Shown piece by piece: positions 10,761 through 22,666 of a stretch of 64,000 bases of DNA. This DNA comes from Rhabdophis nuchalis (lineage: Eukaryota; Chordata; Lepidosauria; Squamata; Natricidae), in assembly GCA_039707465.1 (NCBI GenBank), contig CM077643.1, forward strand, positions 62,312,605 to 62,376,604. The letters run 5' to 3'. Position numbers and translations under genes: made by a program. Numbering within the stretch: the stretch's first letter is position 1; each line of letters starts with the position of its first letter. Below the pieces are notes generated by a model, which was given only the letters and a program-made list of their open reading frames with translations, did no database searches and had not been told where the DNA came from.

Positions 10761-10923
10761 GGTGCTTTTTTCAAGAGGCAACTGGACTTTCTGGTATTTC
10801 TTTGAAGACATTTTGCTTCTCCTCCAAGAAACTTATTCAGCTCTGTGAAGAAGCTTCTTAGAGGAGAAGCGAAATGCCTTCAAAGAAGAACCAGAAAGTC
10901 CAGTTGCCTCTTGAAAAAGCACC
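10761..10923. mobile_element. Long-hairpin MITE
   Basis: GGTGCTTTTTTCAAGAGGCA and the following ACTGGACTTTCTGG are mirrored by CCAGAAAGTCCAGTTGCC and TCTTGAAAAAGCACC. Inner arms (GAAGACATTTTGCTTCTCCT against GAGGAGAAGCGAAATGCCTTC) are also inverted, so almost the whole 163 bp folds into one hairpin. The superfamily is unknown; no clear target duplication. Confidence 0.78.
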
Positions 10924-11504
10924 TTGAGATAACCATGACCTGGATGACTGAGAATTTTCATTTCATTCATTTATTCGAATCTCCATAGACTACAGATATG
11001 TGATTACCATTTGTGACCTTCAGTGATGGCTCCTGACAAATAAAGTCAGTGAGAAAACCAGAATGAGATCACATAACTACCCTGTGGAATTTGTTTAAAT
11101 GCTTCTGGAAGTGTAGAAACCAGTGTCATAAATCAGCACAATTTGTACTTTATGACCATATTACTTAAAAATAACCTCCCAATCTCAAAATTACTATTGT
11201 TAATGGAGGCCTACCAGTATTTTAGTAAGAAAGGAATTTCATCTGTCCCACTCCATAGGACACTTTCCATACTGCCTTTGCAACCGAGAATGGAAATTGG
11301 TCATTATTGATTGTTCCTCTTCTGTCACCCTGTCTGCCCAACTCCTATTTGATCACAGAGAGCAACTGGCTCTGTGCCCATCTGACAGATCACAGGCATG
11401 AAGAAGAGGCATGAGATAAAGAGGGAGTGCCCGCCATGTCCCTCCGATGACCCGTCAGTGGGAATGTTTCTCAACATGGAACTTTCAACACTTCTGAAAG
11501 AATA

Positions 11505-11957
11505 CAGGTAGTCCTCGACTTACAACACTTCATTTAGTGACTGTTTACAGTTACAATGGCACTGGAAAAAGGGACAAGATCGATTTTCACAGTTGCAACC
11601 TTTGCGTCATCCTGACGATCATGAAATCAAAATTCGGATGCTTGACAACTGAGTTACATTTATGACTTTTGCAGTGTCCCGGGATCTGACAAGCAAGGTC
11701 AATGGGGAAACCAGATTCACTTAAGAACCGTGTTCTTAACTTAACAACAGCAGAGATTCACTTAACAACTACAGCAGAGCTCTGCTGGCTGGAGAATTCT
11801 GGTAGTCGAAGTCCACAAGTCTTAAAGTTGGCAAGTTTGGGAACCTCTGAACTACAGCAAGAAAGATGGTAAAATGGGGCAAAAGTCACTGAACAAATGT
11901 TTCACTTAGAAACAGAAATGTTGGGCTCAATTGCAGTTGCACGTCAAGGGCTACTTG
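11505..11957. mobile_element. GTAGTCC-type element, copy 2, interrupted
   Basis: Left end CAGGTAGTCCTCGACTTAC; right end GTCAAGGGCTACTTG is the eroded inverted end. The interior has CAGTGTCCCGGGATCTGACA and repeated TTCACTTAACAAC. A hAT-like element (11775-11849) is inserted with a target duplication, so this copy is the older. Confidence 0.78.
11775..11849. mobile_element. Short hAT-like element nested in a GTAGTCC-type element
   Basis: 75 bp starting CAGAGCTCTGCTGGCTGG and ending GGGAACCTCTG, with AACTACAG exactly duplicated on both sides (11767-11774 and 11850-11857). It carries the same CACAAGTCTTAAAGTTGGCA half-hairpin as other copies. Confidence 0.85.
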
Positions 11958-13087
11958 TACTAAACCCCATCCAAAATAACTTGGCTACTAGGTCTCATGT
12001 AGAAGAGAAGCAAGGAGGTGGTTACCTTTTCAAGAAGCGAGTGATGCTTGGTAGGACTAAATAGGAAACCAAGGGGATTTGCCAGCTTCCCCCCTTTTAA
12101 AACTGTAGAAGCAACACTATTCCCTCCCTGTTACTGAAGCAGAATAGGTTCAGCCATTAGAACAGCAAATTTTATGTTGACCTACTTTGCTGCTGTTTCA
12201 AGAACTAGTGGATTGCATTTTAACGTGGAATCTGGCCAGCTCCATTTTGTGCAAAATGTACAGTCTCCTAAAAAATTTAGAGTGATGTGATAATGGTGCT
12301 GTGAAGAAGAAAAAAAAAACTTCCTAAGGCACGATATGGGAGGCTTGACCTTCTCTACAGATCCAGGAGAGATAGCATTTCTGCCCAAAAAGTAAGAGCA
12401 ATTCAATTTAGGAACTTATTTTATGAACTGAGATTGCTTACTTGGCAGGCCTTCAGGGACATGGCCTTTTGCATGACTCTTGGGACAAATGTAAATTTGC
12501 CTTACTTTAATTGACAGAACATCTTGCTCCAGTTTGGAATTCCTATAAATATTAGAGCAAATTAAGATATTGAGATTTATTTTTTTTTAAAAAACACCCA
12601 GACTTCTGAGTTTTCCTGTCATTTTTTTAAAGTGCAAAGTCAACCTACTTTCCTAAAGTAGTGACAGATGCTCATAAGCAGATTCAACAGTCTGGCAACT
12701 CTCTGACTGCAGCCACTTTTCTCCTTTGCTTCCAGCAAGCCTCTTCTCCCAACCTGCATTTCGCATTAGCCATTTTGCTACTGCCTAACCAGCCCTAAAT
12801 GTCTTCTTTTTTTTTATATTGAAAAAGTTTTATTGGTTTTACATTTTTCCTATAGGGTAGGGTAAGGGATACAAAGAAATTTTGAGAGCATTCACGTCAG
12901 AGTCGTCGGCCCTTCCGAGACCTCAAAATACACAATAAAAAGATAACAAAAAAAAAAGCATTTTTCATAACACTACAAGGTAAAAGCAAGTACATATACC
13001 TAAATTCTCAATTCCATGCTGTCAGACATTTACAAAAAATCCAGATACAGATATTATGCAAAATTGTTCAGAAAAATCAAGGCAAAG

Positions 13088-13963
13088 TTATTTTTTCGAT
13101 CTAAGTCTCTTGGCTATTGTATCTTCTTTTTCTCCTCCCTGGCCCCGAGCGGGCGGGGCCGTGGCCCCCTCCGTCCCCCCTGGATCTTCCCCCAGGGCAG
13201 AGGAATATTTTTTAAGAAAGGCTTCCGCCTCAGCAACTGTTTTAATCCTCACTCTTCCTCCTTCCCAGAACACCAGCATCCCTTCGGGTGTCACCCACTT
13301 GAACCAAATCCCATGATCAAATAAAATTTTAGACAAGAAGGAAAATTTCCTCCTTGCTTCTCGAATCTTTCTAGGAATCTGCTTCAAGATAGTGACCGTT
13401 TTTTGTTGGTAAATTAAAGGGTTCTCTCTCTGCACCCTCAGGATTTCCTCTCTGGTTGACCTTCTAACAAATTTCACATGTATCTCTCTAGGCACTTCAT
13501 TTATCCTGGCATATGCTGAGTTAATTCTATAGGCTAGGTCAATGTCCCCCCTGATCTCATCCTTAGGTTTTTGTAAATAGTCTGCTAAAATTGTGCTCAT
13601 AAGATCAGGGAGGCATTCACCAGATTCCTCAAGAACGTTCTGAAATCTCAAAAAATATGTCATTCTTTCCATATCAATCCTAGACACATGCCCATCTGTT
13701 TCCCCAACCTCTTTAGTAACATTTTTAATCTCTCCCTTAACCCCCACCAACCCCCCTTCCAATTCTTCAGTCTTCTGTGTGTTTTCCAGCACTTGCTTCC
13801 TTGTGTCCAATAGCTCCTTCTTGAAATTGATGTTTTCAGCCCTCTGGGCCTGAATTTCGTTTACCAAAGTTTGTATAACAGTTTCAAGAGAAGCAATCCG
13901 TTGTTCTAAACTTGTCAGTGCTGTTTCGTGAGACATCTTAACTGTTAGAGTCAGTGCCACCAA
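13088..13963 (-). CDS. L1-type ORF1 protein (RNA-binding chaperone), intact
   Basis: 291 codons. Residues about 10-95 form a coiled coil rich in Leu, Glu and Gln (heptads around LEQRIASLETVIQTLVNEI). An RRM-like part follows, with MTYFLRFQNVLEE and DIDLAYRINSAY, and a C-terminal domain with PREIHVKFVRR, ILKQIPRKIREARRKF and WVTPEGMLVFWEGG. This order is that of LINE-1 ORF1p, which forms trimers on element RNA in the cytoplasm. An alternative start is the Met in MSHETALTSL (near 13936). The C-terminal extension is Gly/Glu/Lys-rich. There are no stops. Confidence 0.83.
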   Translation of the reverse strand: MVALTLTVKMSHETALTSLEQRIASLETVIQTLVNEIQAQRAENINFKKELLDTRKQVLENTQKTEELEGGLVGVKGEIKNVTKEVGETDGHVSRIDMERMTYFLRFQNVLEESGECLPDLMSTILADYLQKPKDEIRGDIDLAYRINSAYARINEVPREIHVKFVRRSTREEILRVQRENPLIYQQKTVTILKQIPRKIREARRKFSFLSKILFDHGIWFKWVTPEGMLVFWEGGRVRIKTVAEAEAFLKKYSSALGEDPGGTEGATAPPARGQGGEKEDTIAKRLRSKK

Positions 13964-14379
13964 AATGGCGTTTTCAGGGTGGGGTTGGTGAGACTAACCG
14001 GGAGCCAAAAGTTCAGATCAAGGTTGAAACGTTGTAAAATTCAGGAACCAAGAGAGAGACAATTTTCCAGCTCAATAGTTATAATAACGAAGGTAATCCA
14101 GAAAGGAATCACAAATCCAACAAGAAAAAAATTCTTCATTAATATCCAGAGAGAGTCCCAATTGTAATGAGACGCTGGGAATTTTCCATAGTTAAAATAG
14201 TCAGGCAGGGACAAAGAAAAGCCACTTTCCACCGCCCATCTCAGAGCCCAGAGGAGAGAGTAGAAAAATAAAAAAAAATTTTAACCAGCCAGACCTAGAA
14301 ACAATGTTGCAAGTAGCCGCATACCACTTTCCCTTGTTAGAGACAGTCCGGATTTAAGATTTCCGCTTTCTCTTCCAGA

Positions 14380-14799
14380 GAAGCCATTTTTAAGTGCCGC
14401 TTAAGTCCGAGGGGTTTTTTTTGAAAACAAACACCCCCCTCCCAGTCCGTTCAGCCTGGCTGGCAGCAAGGAAAAAAAGTCTTTTTAAACTCACTCTCCC
14501 TCGCAGCTGAAGCCTCGGCAAGCCTTCCGATCTCTTCCGCTCAGCCCTCTACATTGAAGTGAATGGCGCCGACAGCCGTTGGCGAAGGGAGAACCCCCCG
14601 CAGCATGTTCCTCCTCACCTAGGTCGCGGAGGGGATCGCTCTCCCCACCGCCGTGAGGAGAAACGTCTCCTCCGAGCCGACCCTACGGGAGACCTCCGGT
14701 AACCGGAGTGTCTCGCCCCCGTGGGGGGGCAGAAAAGGCAACAAAGCGTCGAGCGAGCCCCAGGCTCGCCCGTCGCCGCTGGAGCCGGAACCGGAAAAC
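14380..14799 (-). promoter_or_regulatory. CpG-rich 5' UTR of the L1-type element (probable internal promoter)
   Basis: A GC-rich block with many CG dinucleotides at the 5' end of the element, in sharp contrast with the AT-rich intron. L1-type elements carry their promoter here. The block around 14385-14440 (TTTTTAAGTGCCGCTTAAGT) resembles 29490-29546 in the second L1-type copy. Promoter activity is inferred. Confidence 0.5.
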
Positions 14800-14929
14800 C
14801 CTAACCAGCCCTAAATGTCTTCTGAAAAAGGAAAACATGAGGTCAGAGAGAATACTGAAAGGTCCCATTCTCTCTCCCACCATCTTGGCTTAAGGCACAG
14901 GTGACAAAAGGGAAACCTACCCCCCGAAC

Positions 14930-15200
14930 TTCGTACCATCAAGGACCTTCGCCTCTTTCGCCAATCACTCAAAACGCACTTCTTCCATCTAGCCGGCCTA
15001 GCTTAGAGTTAGATTAGATATAATTTTAATTGATTAGGTAGTGTATATTAACATTTTAGTCCATATTTTAGCACAGGTTATTTCAATTTAATGCTATTTT
15101 AATGTTGCGACTGTATTTATTGTTGTTTTTTGTGTCACCGCCCTGAGTCCAATGGGGAGATAGGAGCGGTATATAAATCGAATAAAACCTAAAACCTAAA
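14930..15200 (+). mobile_element. L2-type LINE 3' end
   Basis: Encodes ACCATCAAGGACCTTCGCCT-type C-terminal ORF2 residues (LRTIKDLRLFRQSLKTHFFHLAGL pattern), then a 3' UTR with ACCGCCCTGAGTCCAATGG and a tail of AAACCT repeats. More diverged than the L2 copy at 7510. Confidence 0.72.
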
Positions 15201-15203
15201 AAC

Positions 15204-15316
15204 CTTTGTCATGTTACCGTCACGTTATGTGTCACAATGTTTTTTTCCCCTTGCTGGGATGGGCGTGTTCTGTGCATGATGCATCTGGCCCATGGGCCAC
15301 CAGTTTGACACCCATG
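15204..15316. mobile_element. hAT-like element fragment
   Basis: Ends CACCAGTTTGACACCCATGG, a diverged version of the right end of the element at 5835-6131. The left end was not recognised. Confidence 0.4.
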
Positions 15317-17224
15317 GTAAGGCCAGTCTTTCTGAAATGGTTGATCAAAGGAGAACCTTCTCCCACTCTATTCAAGAGAAGAAAAGCCTTTAGAAGAGGG
15401 AATCCTCTACAACTGCAACAACCATGGGTACATAAAGCAACTACAGTACAAAGGGTCAGAGAGGGAGGGATACGACAATATATACACCATAAATCAGGAC
15501 CGCAGACTCCTTCCCCCCAAATATTGAAGCAGACACCAGGGACCTCAGCATGGCAACAGCACTGTTAAGTAGCATTAGTTGTAATATTGTTATTGGGAAT
15601 GGGTGTGATGATTTTTCTTCATCTGAGTCAGGGCTGGGGGTAAGTGCTTCCTCGAGGAGGGGTCTTTAGGTAGCCTGATGGGTAGTAGTAGTTTGGTTTG
15701 ACCCCTGGATCCAATCAGATTTAACAATTTGCTCTGACCAGTTTCCAGGATTCTGGCAGTTCACTTTATAATGGAAAATCTGGTTCTTCAAATTACTGTC
15801 TGGTTCCAACATTTTGTCTTTGAAAACCTGAGCAGGCAGAGTGGTCAGTTGTCCCACTTTTGGCTTGGTTAGGTGGCTCACATGAAACAACTGTTTCATT
15901 ACCCTAATCCAAAATAGACCAAGAGTTACACATGTATGGGCATCTTGGGAGTTGGAGAGGTTTTTAAAAAAAACCAGTTGTGGCTAGAGCAGCACAAAAC
16001 CCAAGCATTTGACCCTACTCCCCACATAGGCCCTTACTGGATTTAAGTGTTGGGGTTTTTTTTATGGTGACATACTAATCCTGCCTACATCTCAGTTAAG
16101 TACATCTGGGGGGCACACCAACCATCTCTGTACTTTAATACATATTAATGCTCAGAATACAGATGTTGGCTAAGACATTAGGGGGACAGGAAAAGGTGTG
16201 AGTTCTGCCTTTGACTGCAGTTTTCCCCCTTCTCCACATCTTAGGCAACTTTTTCATATTGAACATGAGCATCTCCATAGTAGTACTTTAAATGTTCCCA
16301 TAACACACAAAGAACTAATAATGGAAAAGTTCAAAAGTTGCTCAGAAAATCAAATTTGCAACAAATAAATTAGTGGTCGGCCAGTGATATTCTACAGTTT
16401 CATCCTAAAAGTTTTGTAGATCAGGCTTTGTCTCTTCAATCTTCTAGAGTAGTAAGGTCTAGATAGAAGTATACGCTTAACTCTGTTATACAGGTTAGGA
16501 TAATTATCAGTTGTGTGATATATTTCAGGATTCTGGGATGCATTTAACTATAATTAACTATAAAAAGCCAATCCTATTAAGGATTTTTATATAACTCTTA
16601 CCAGAGAAAATTATAGCAAACTGTGTAGGATTCTTAAAGACAGGAATAGATTTTAAATATGTATTGCGCTGGCAATGGCCAAAAATAAATCTGGAATGAA
16701 ATGACAAGTAGATTTTTAGAGAACATAGAAGCAAACTAGATTGTTAGTTACCATTTAAATAGTGTTTAGATACTGGCTTGTTTGAGGAAAAAGTTACACA
16801 TAGAAATATTAGAGAAGGCATACAAATAAAGCAATATTCTGCAGTCTTAATTTCTATAAAAAAAAGCAAAATTGTAAAAAAAGGGAAAAATTAAAAATAG
16901 AAAAGAAAGAAAAAAAGAGTATGAAGACAAGGCTTCTGATATTCTTCACTGTTATGAGTATAAATATATTTTGACCCCTCTCTCTAATGTTACACCATAT
17001 TGTTCTGCCTTCTATGATCTATCCTGCATAATCACCATGTCACAAGTTCATTTTTCTCATTTTTACACAAACTTCTATAACAGGCTTCCAATCAGTAATA
17101 AATGTAGATAATGTCTTTTCTCTGAACAAAGAAGTTATTTTATCAATTTCAGCAAAATCTGTCAACTTCACCAACCATTCCATCATAATGCTTAGTGTCA
17201 GATCTTTCCACCTCTGTGCATACA

Positions 17225-17720
17225 GGAATCTCACTTTTTGTACTGCCTTCAGGTGCCTTGGAGAATTGGTTGACCCCTTCTTTGTGGCAGCCTGTTAAAT
17301 ATTGGAATACTGCTATGATGTCACACCTAGTCCTTCTTTTCATTAAATTAGACATACCCAATTCCTGCAATCATTCTTCATGTGTTTTAGTTTCCAGTCA
17401 TCTTTGTTGTACTTCTCTGAACTTTTTCTAGTCTCAACATCCACCAAAACTGGATGCAGTATCCAAGTGTGATCTTACCATGGCATGATAAAGTGGTATT
17501 AACACTTCACGTGATCTTGATTCTATCCCTCTGTTAATGCAGCTTAGAACTACATTGGCTTTTGGCTGCTGCCTCATACTGCTAGCTCATACTAGATTCC
17601 TCTTGCAGTTACTACTATTGAATCAGATACCAACTATTCTGTATTTGGTTTTTCTTGCCTAAATATAAAATCATATTTTTCTCACCGTTGAATTTCATTT
17701 TATTAGACAGGGCCCTGTGT
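17225..17720 (-). mobile_element. CR1 LINE 3' fragment
   Basis: The minus strand encodes a decayed ORF2 C-terminus with RCDIIAVFQYLTGCHKEGV, KAPEGSTKS and, upstream, LDPVLVDVETRKS-like remnants, with stops. The plus-strand words GCAGTATCCAAGTGTGATCT and GTGGTATTAACACTTCACGT are typical of reptile CR1 in reverse. Compare 50745-51090 in the opposite orientation. Confidence 0.75.
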
Positions 17721-18039
17721 TTCTAAATATAATTTCTGTTTCTATGTTTCTAAATGTAATTTTAAATTTGGTAAATCCAGTCCTCCTCTTTCCTTGCCAT
17801 CTTGTAACATTTATATTTATTTCTTGTTTTTTCTCCAATGGCATATAAATTTAGATGTACTTTTTTGCCTTTTCTGCAGTCCTGCATATGCTAAATGCAG
17901 TGAATCCAAAACGTTATACATTAGGGTGAAACAGGAATTTAAGTAATTACAGCTGAAACATATCCCTTTGGGGGAAGCTGATTTGTGTGAAAGATGATAA
18001 CCTCCTTGCTGGATCTCATCCATAATGCTTTGCATGTCA

Positions 18040-18373
18040 GTCAGTACCGATTGCTCTTCCGGGTTCCAGCCAGCTGACCTTCATGCGTACAGGAGCGCCG
18101 GAAGAGCAGCTGCCTAGTGCACATTTGTGCACTGGGAAAATGATCTTCTGGTTTCCAGCACATGCATGTGCACTGGCCACCTGGTCTTCAGGTGCGCATT
18201 CATGCATGAAGATCAGCTGGCCAGTGCGCATGTGTGCACTGGAAACCCAGAAGATCATCTTCCACGACATTCGCACCAGGCAACTGCTCTTTTGGTTTCT
18301 GGCACATGTGCCCATGCATGCACACACATGCTCCCATTTTGGTACTCAGTGCCGAAAAGGTTCACCAACACTG
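18040..18373. mobile_element. hAT-like element with internal inverted repeats
   Basis: The right end GGTTCACCAACACTG is the usual inverted terminus of a squamate hAT family (CAGTG at the outer end). The interior has alternating inverted blocks (GTGCACTGGGAAAATGATCT against AAACCCAGAAGATCATC). The left terminus and target duplication are unclear. Confidence 0.6.
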
Positions 18374-19748
18374 ATCTAGTGGCTGCCATTTATATTTCTC
18401 AAAAGTCTTTGTATGAGCAGGGATTCTATGAAAGTATAAGGAAACCCAGTGAAATCTTGCATGCATAAGAACCCAAACTGCTCCTGCATTTTATTGTAGT
18501 AGTTGGATCTACACACACACAAAAAAACAATCATAAAGTCAGAATTGCTTGCACACAAAAAAAACACCAGTCTAAAATGGACACACCATGCCGTTTTTCA
18601 AATGGTACTACTATACAATTGCATTGTTAACTTTGTCAAGGAAAAAAACAACAACTAATATATATGTGGAATTAGTTCTCTGCAGATTATACGCATGAGC
18701 AGATTAGTGCTTTTGTTTGTGGAGGAGGTGTGGATGTGAAGATTTGTCCATTCATAGCCAGCAGATGATTCATACTAATGAGCAACACTCCTTTGTTTGT
18801 AGTAGAACAAGATTGTATAAAGGTGTTTATATGAGTTGGATTTCCACTATTGGCTTAAGCATGGCATGGCTTGATTTATTGAGTCTCTTTCTGTTGTCTA
18901 CTCCAACTCACTATGTAAGAATCCTTTTGAATGAGGTGAATGCTTCTGGACCTAGAATCTCTAATTAGTGCCCTCCAGGCATCTTGCCTGACTTTATATC
19001 TTTTTAAAAAACCCTTTTAAGAAAAAAAGTTGGCGTACTGCAAAGTAAAATACCTCTACTGAAAATAACACTGGGCCTCACTTGTTGAGATCTAAGACTA
19101 TAGATCTCAACAAACAAACAAACAAACCAATCAATCAATAAAATGACTTCATAAGTTGAAGTCTTTCTAACTGTCACTTTATAGAAAAAAAGGGAAAAGA
19201 TAAGCAGGGATAGTTGAGAGAAGACAAAGGGTACCATTCTGGTTAATTAGATGCTTTATAACAATGAGAGATGGATGATACCTAAATTTGAGCAATAACC
19301 CTGCTTACAGACTTTGATGCCACTATGTTGTGAATGATACATGCTAAAACTGAGGGTTGCTGGGAAGAATATCAGTATATTTGTGCATTGTATGCTGTGA
19401 AACGAATAGGTAAGCAGCCCCATATCTTGTGTAGTGCAACCTTAACAGACATTGAGAGTGAAGTTATTTATCAATTAAATTAGACTTTACTATTCTAATC
19501 TCATTGGAATGAGAGAGGTTATTTTTAGTAAATAACATCATCTTATTAAGCAGCAACCAAAGGCAGTGCAAATTCTAAAGGGTGGAGAGATTAAGATTGT
19601 TTATCAACTCAGCTTTGATGACCATGGCAAGGTAGGCTCTAGAATGTCCATGAGGCATTGTTGCTTGGTTGCATACACTGGTCAAGGCATTCTGAAACCA
19701 AGGGGATCAATGGAATTGGCACGACTGGATTTGATAATCTGCTTTAAT

Positions 19749-19842
19749 TCCTTCCTTCCTTCCTTCCTTCCTTCCTTCCTTCCTTCCTTCCTTCCTTCCT
19801 TCCTTCCTTCCTACCTACCTACCTACCTACCTACCTACCTAC

Positions 19843-19879
<37 letters not shown>
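19749..19879. repeat. Compound microsatellite (TTCC)n (CTAC)n (TCTA)n
   Basis: Three adjacent tetranucleotide runs in order. The 115-codon frame over it is low-complexity. Confidence 0.95.
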
Positions 19880-19964
19880 ATTTATTTTTCATCAAGCCTT
19901 TATTAGTTTATAAATAACCCATAGTCAGCCAAAATACATAATGTTCATTCTCCTTCTTTCCCCC

Positions 19965-20095
19965 CACAGCAACTCTTTGAGGTAGCTTGTAACTGAGTAA
20001 GAGTGACTGGCCCAAAGTCACCCAGCTGGTTTTCTTGCCTAAGATGAGGCTAGAACTCACACTCTTTGGTTTCTAGATCAGCACCTTAAGAATTA
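19965..20095 (-). mobile_element. tRNA-derived SINE fragment
   Basis: GTGACTGGCCCAAAGTCACC, then CAGCTGG and AGAACTCACACTC match the reverse complement of the tRNA-related SINE at 3331-3545. Confidence 0.55.
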
Positions 20096-20520
20096 GTTTG
20101 AAATAAGATTAAAAGGTAGGACAAATCAGCCATAATTAATATACTTGTTGTTAAGCTAGTAATTTTCAGTGGGTGGCAAATCTAGTTATGTCCATTGTCA
20201 TACACTAGCAGTATTTGTACAGCATATCTAATGATGTTTAGCAACTAGAGTTAACTCATGTGCAGTCAGTATCATGAAGTGGTGATATGTTGGACTAGGA
20301 CGGTGGAGATCCAGGTTTTGGTCCATTATTAACTATAGAAGCTGATTCAATAGCTTTGGACCAGTTTTAATAATTTAATAATAGATAATTCTATGGGTAG
20401 GATTTCTGAGAGTTAATATCCATACATCTTAAAGTTTCTAAGATGGAAAAATGCCAAACTACATTGATAAGGCTGCCCAACTCAAACCATTTGACTCTGG
20501 GTGGCATATAACAATAGCAA

Positions 20521-20994
20521 ATGAACAACAACAACAACAACAACAATAATAATAATTTTAATTTATGGACCGCTCTCTCTCCCTGAAGGGACTTGAGGCG
20601 GTGCACAGGGGATTTAAAAATACATATATAAAAACACAGCATAAATACAATTTAAAATGAATTAAACTTAACCCTGCGCTAAAAACCCAAACCAACTAAA
20701 ATTAGACCCCTAAAAACCCTAATAGAGCAATTCAGTTACCCCAAGCCGGCCAGGCAGAAAAAGTGCGTTTTTAGTTTTTGACGGAAGGAGCGGAGGTCCG
20801 TAGTTGTTCTAATTTCAGGGGGAAGGTCGTTCCAGAGAGTCGGGTCCGCCACAGAGAAGGCCCTTCCCCTGGGTGTCGCCCGCTGGCATAGCCTAGTGGA
20901 TGGCACCCAGAGAAGTCCCTCTCTGTGGGAGCGAATCGGCCGCAGGGATGTATGGGGCAGGATGCGATCCTGCAGATAGCTAGGTCCCGTGCCA
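20521..20994 (-). mobile_element. L2-clade LINE, 3' fragment
   Basis: (AAC)n/(AAT)n tail at 20521-20556, 3' UTR with GGACCGCTCTCTCTCCCTGA, then ORF2 C-terminus on the minus strand ([17 protein letters not shown], FR.KLKTHFFCLAGL). Truncated at 20994 before a poly-C run. Confidence 0.82.
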
Positions 20995-22227
20995 ATAACC
21001 TCCCCCCCCCCCCAATTTCATTTTAAAACATATACAAAATATAAAGGCAAAATCTAAAAATAGTCTCTCAGCTCTGCCTACTTCACAGGCTTTTTATTTA
21101 AGGAAACAGTAAGAAAAGGAGTAATAATGTGTTGCCCTGATGTTCTTGAATGCCTGAATGAAATTGGGCTTCCTTGACCTCTTAAATTAAATGTGGGATG
21201 CAATTATAATACAATATAAATATGAAATAACTCCCCTTCCAATACTAACATATGGGTGAGTGAATGCAAATGGTTCTGTGTATTGTACGAACACAGCCAC
21301 CTAGCATTCTTTGAACTCCAGGACGGGTTTCCCCCTCCCAAATCCATCAACCTATACTGATGAAGTTAAAGCCCCCAAACTTGCTTCTTGAATTATGGAG
21401 GCTGGCTAGTGCAATGCAGGTGCATATGCAGTCGACTCCAGCCACTTTGGAAGAAGGCCAGGGCTTCCGAAGATTTTGTCCTCTTTCTCCTTCTCATTCA
21501 GTCCTAAACTGACCACTTGCAGGGTGGAAATCTAAGAGAAGTCAAGGGAATTATGCAATGAGACTGTTGAGCTCCCATCCCTGCCGTAAATCAGTGAATG
21601 CTATAACTTTTTTTCTTTTGCATGCCTTAATTGAAAAAGAATGAACTCCTTATGTTTTTATGGAGCCCCAAACACTTTAAAATTTAAATCCGGACCAGGC
21701 AATTTTCCTATTTCCTGCTTATGTTATTGGATTCTAACAAGTGTTACTTTTTTCTGGCATAGTGCCTACAAGAACCAACCTGGCTATGTTTTCTATGTAA
21801 TTAAAATATTCATAATCTTGTTCCTGTTCTCTCAATGCCCTCAGATCCCTCAAGAGAGGCTGTAAACTTTATAAATGTGAGCTGCAGCCCAAAAACTGAA
21901 CTCATCTAATTTAATTTTAATTTTGGTTTTCTTGCTGCACCTTTTCACAAGGGTAGATGCAAAGAAACACATTTCGTACGGATGTGTTAAGACCATGCAA
22001 ATTTTGTGTATACACTTTGTGTACTCAACCAATTTATAATGAGAGTTCTATAAAACTGGGGTATTGGGCCAGAGAAAACAGTGAGGGATGAAGTAGAATG
22101 GGGGAGATCCAGTTCTAAACTATTGCTCAGCTACCAAGATCAATGGGCAATCTTGTAACATCTCTCAACTGAATCTATTTCACAAATTGGCTTCAGGAAT
22201 AAAAAGGGAGGAGAAACCCTATGTATC

Positions 22228-22666
22228 CAGGGGTGGGCTGCTACGGGTTCGCCCAGGTTCGGGAGAATCCATAGGTAATGTTCTGGCTGGTTTGGAGGAC
22301 CTCCAAATCCCACTCCTGGCTGGCCCCACCCCTCTTAACTACCCCTCCCCAAAGTTTCCACCCATCCCATTTTGGATGCGAGGTAAGTGCAGGGCCCGTG
22401 GGGAGGGTCAGTGAGGGGGAAAAATGGGCCTCCCGGAAGTTCTGGAAGGCGAGAAATGGGCCATTCCTGCCCTCTGGAGGGCCTCGGCGCCTGGGGGAGG
22501 CAATTTTCACCCTCCCAGAGGCTTGAGGAAAGCCTCCAAAGCCTGGGGAAGGCAAAAATGTCCCCCGCTGTGGTGCAGGTAGCCGACTATGCCATGCCCA
22601 ACATGGCCACACCACCCAGCAATCCAGCAGAGAACCTGCTGCTGAAATATTTGAAGCCCACCCCTA
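22228..22666. mobile_element. hAT-like non-autonomous element, 439 bp
   Basis: Left end CAGGGGTGGGCTGCTACGG, right end TTTGAAGCCCACCCCTA, flanked by the exact 8-bp duplication TATGTATC (22220-22227 and 22667-22674). The interior is GC-rich with GGAGGG and CCTCCC blocks. The overlapping frames on both strands are not conserved. Confidence 0.85.

Larger units (their letters stand above)
12808..14799 (-). mobile_element. L1-type retroelement with ORF1 only (HAL1-like)
   Basis: A 24-bp direct duplication flanks it exactly (12784-12807 and 14800-14823), with a poly-T, i.e. minus-strand poly-A, at 12808-12817. In minus orientation it has a GC- and CpG-rich 5' UTR of about 840 bp, an intact ORF1 (13963-13088) and a 3' UTR of about 280 bp. 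No ORF2, endonuclease or reverse transcriptase is present. Both insertion ends are intact, so it inserted in this form, either as an internally deleted L1 or as a HAL1-like non-autonomous family using another element's machinery. Confidence 0.85.

Noticed and set aside
18083..18468. Cys/His-rich frames on both strands that look zinc-finger-like
   Set aside because: The pattern comes from GTGCAC and CATGCA repeats of a hAT-like element; spacing is not that of a zinc finger.
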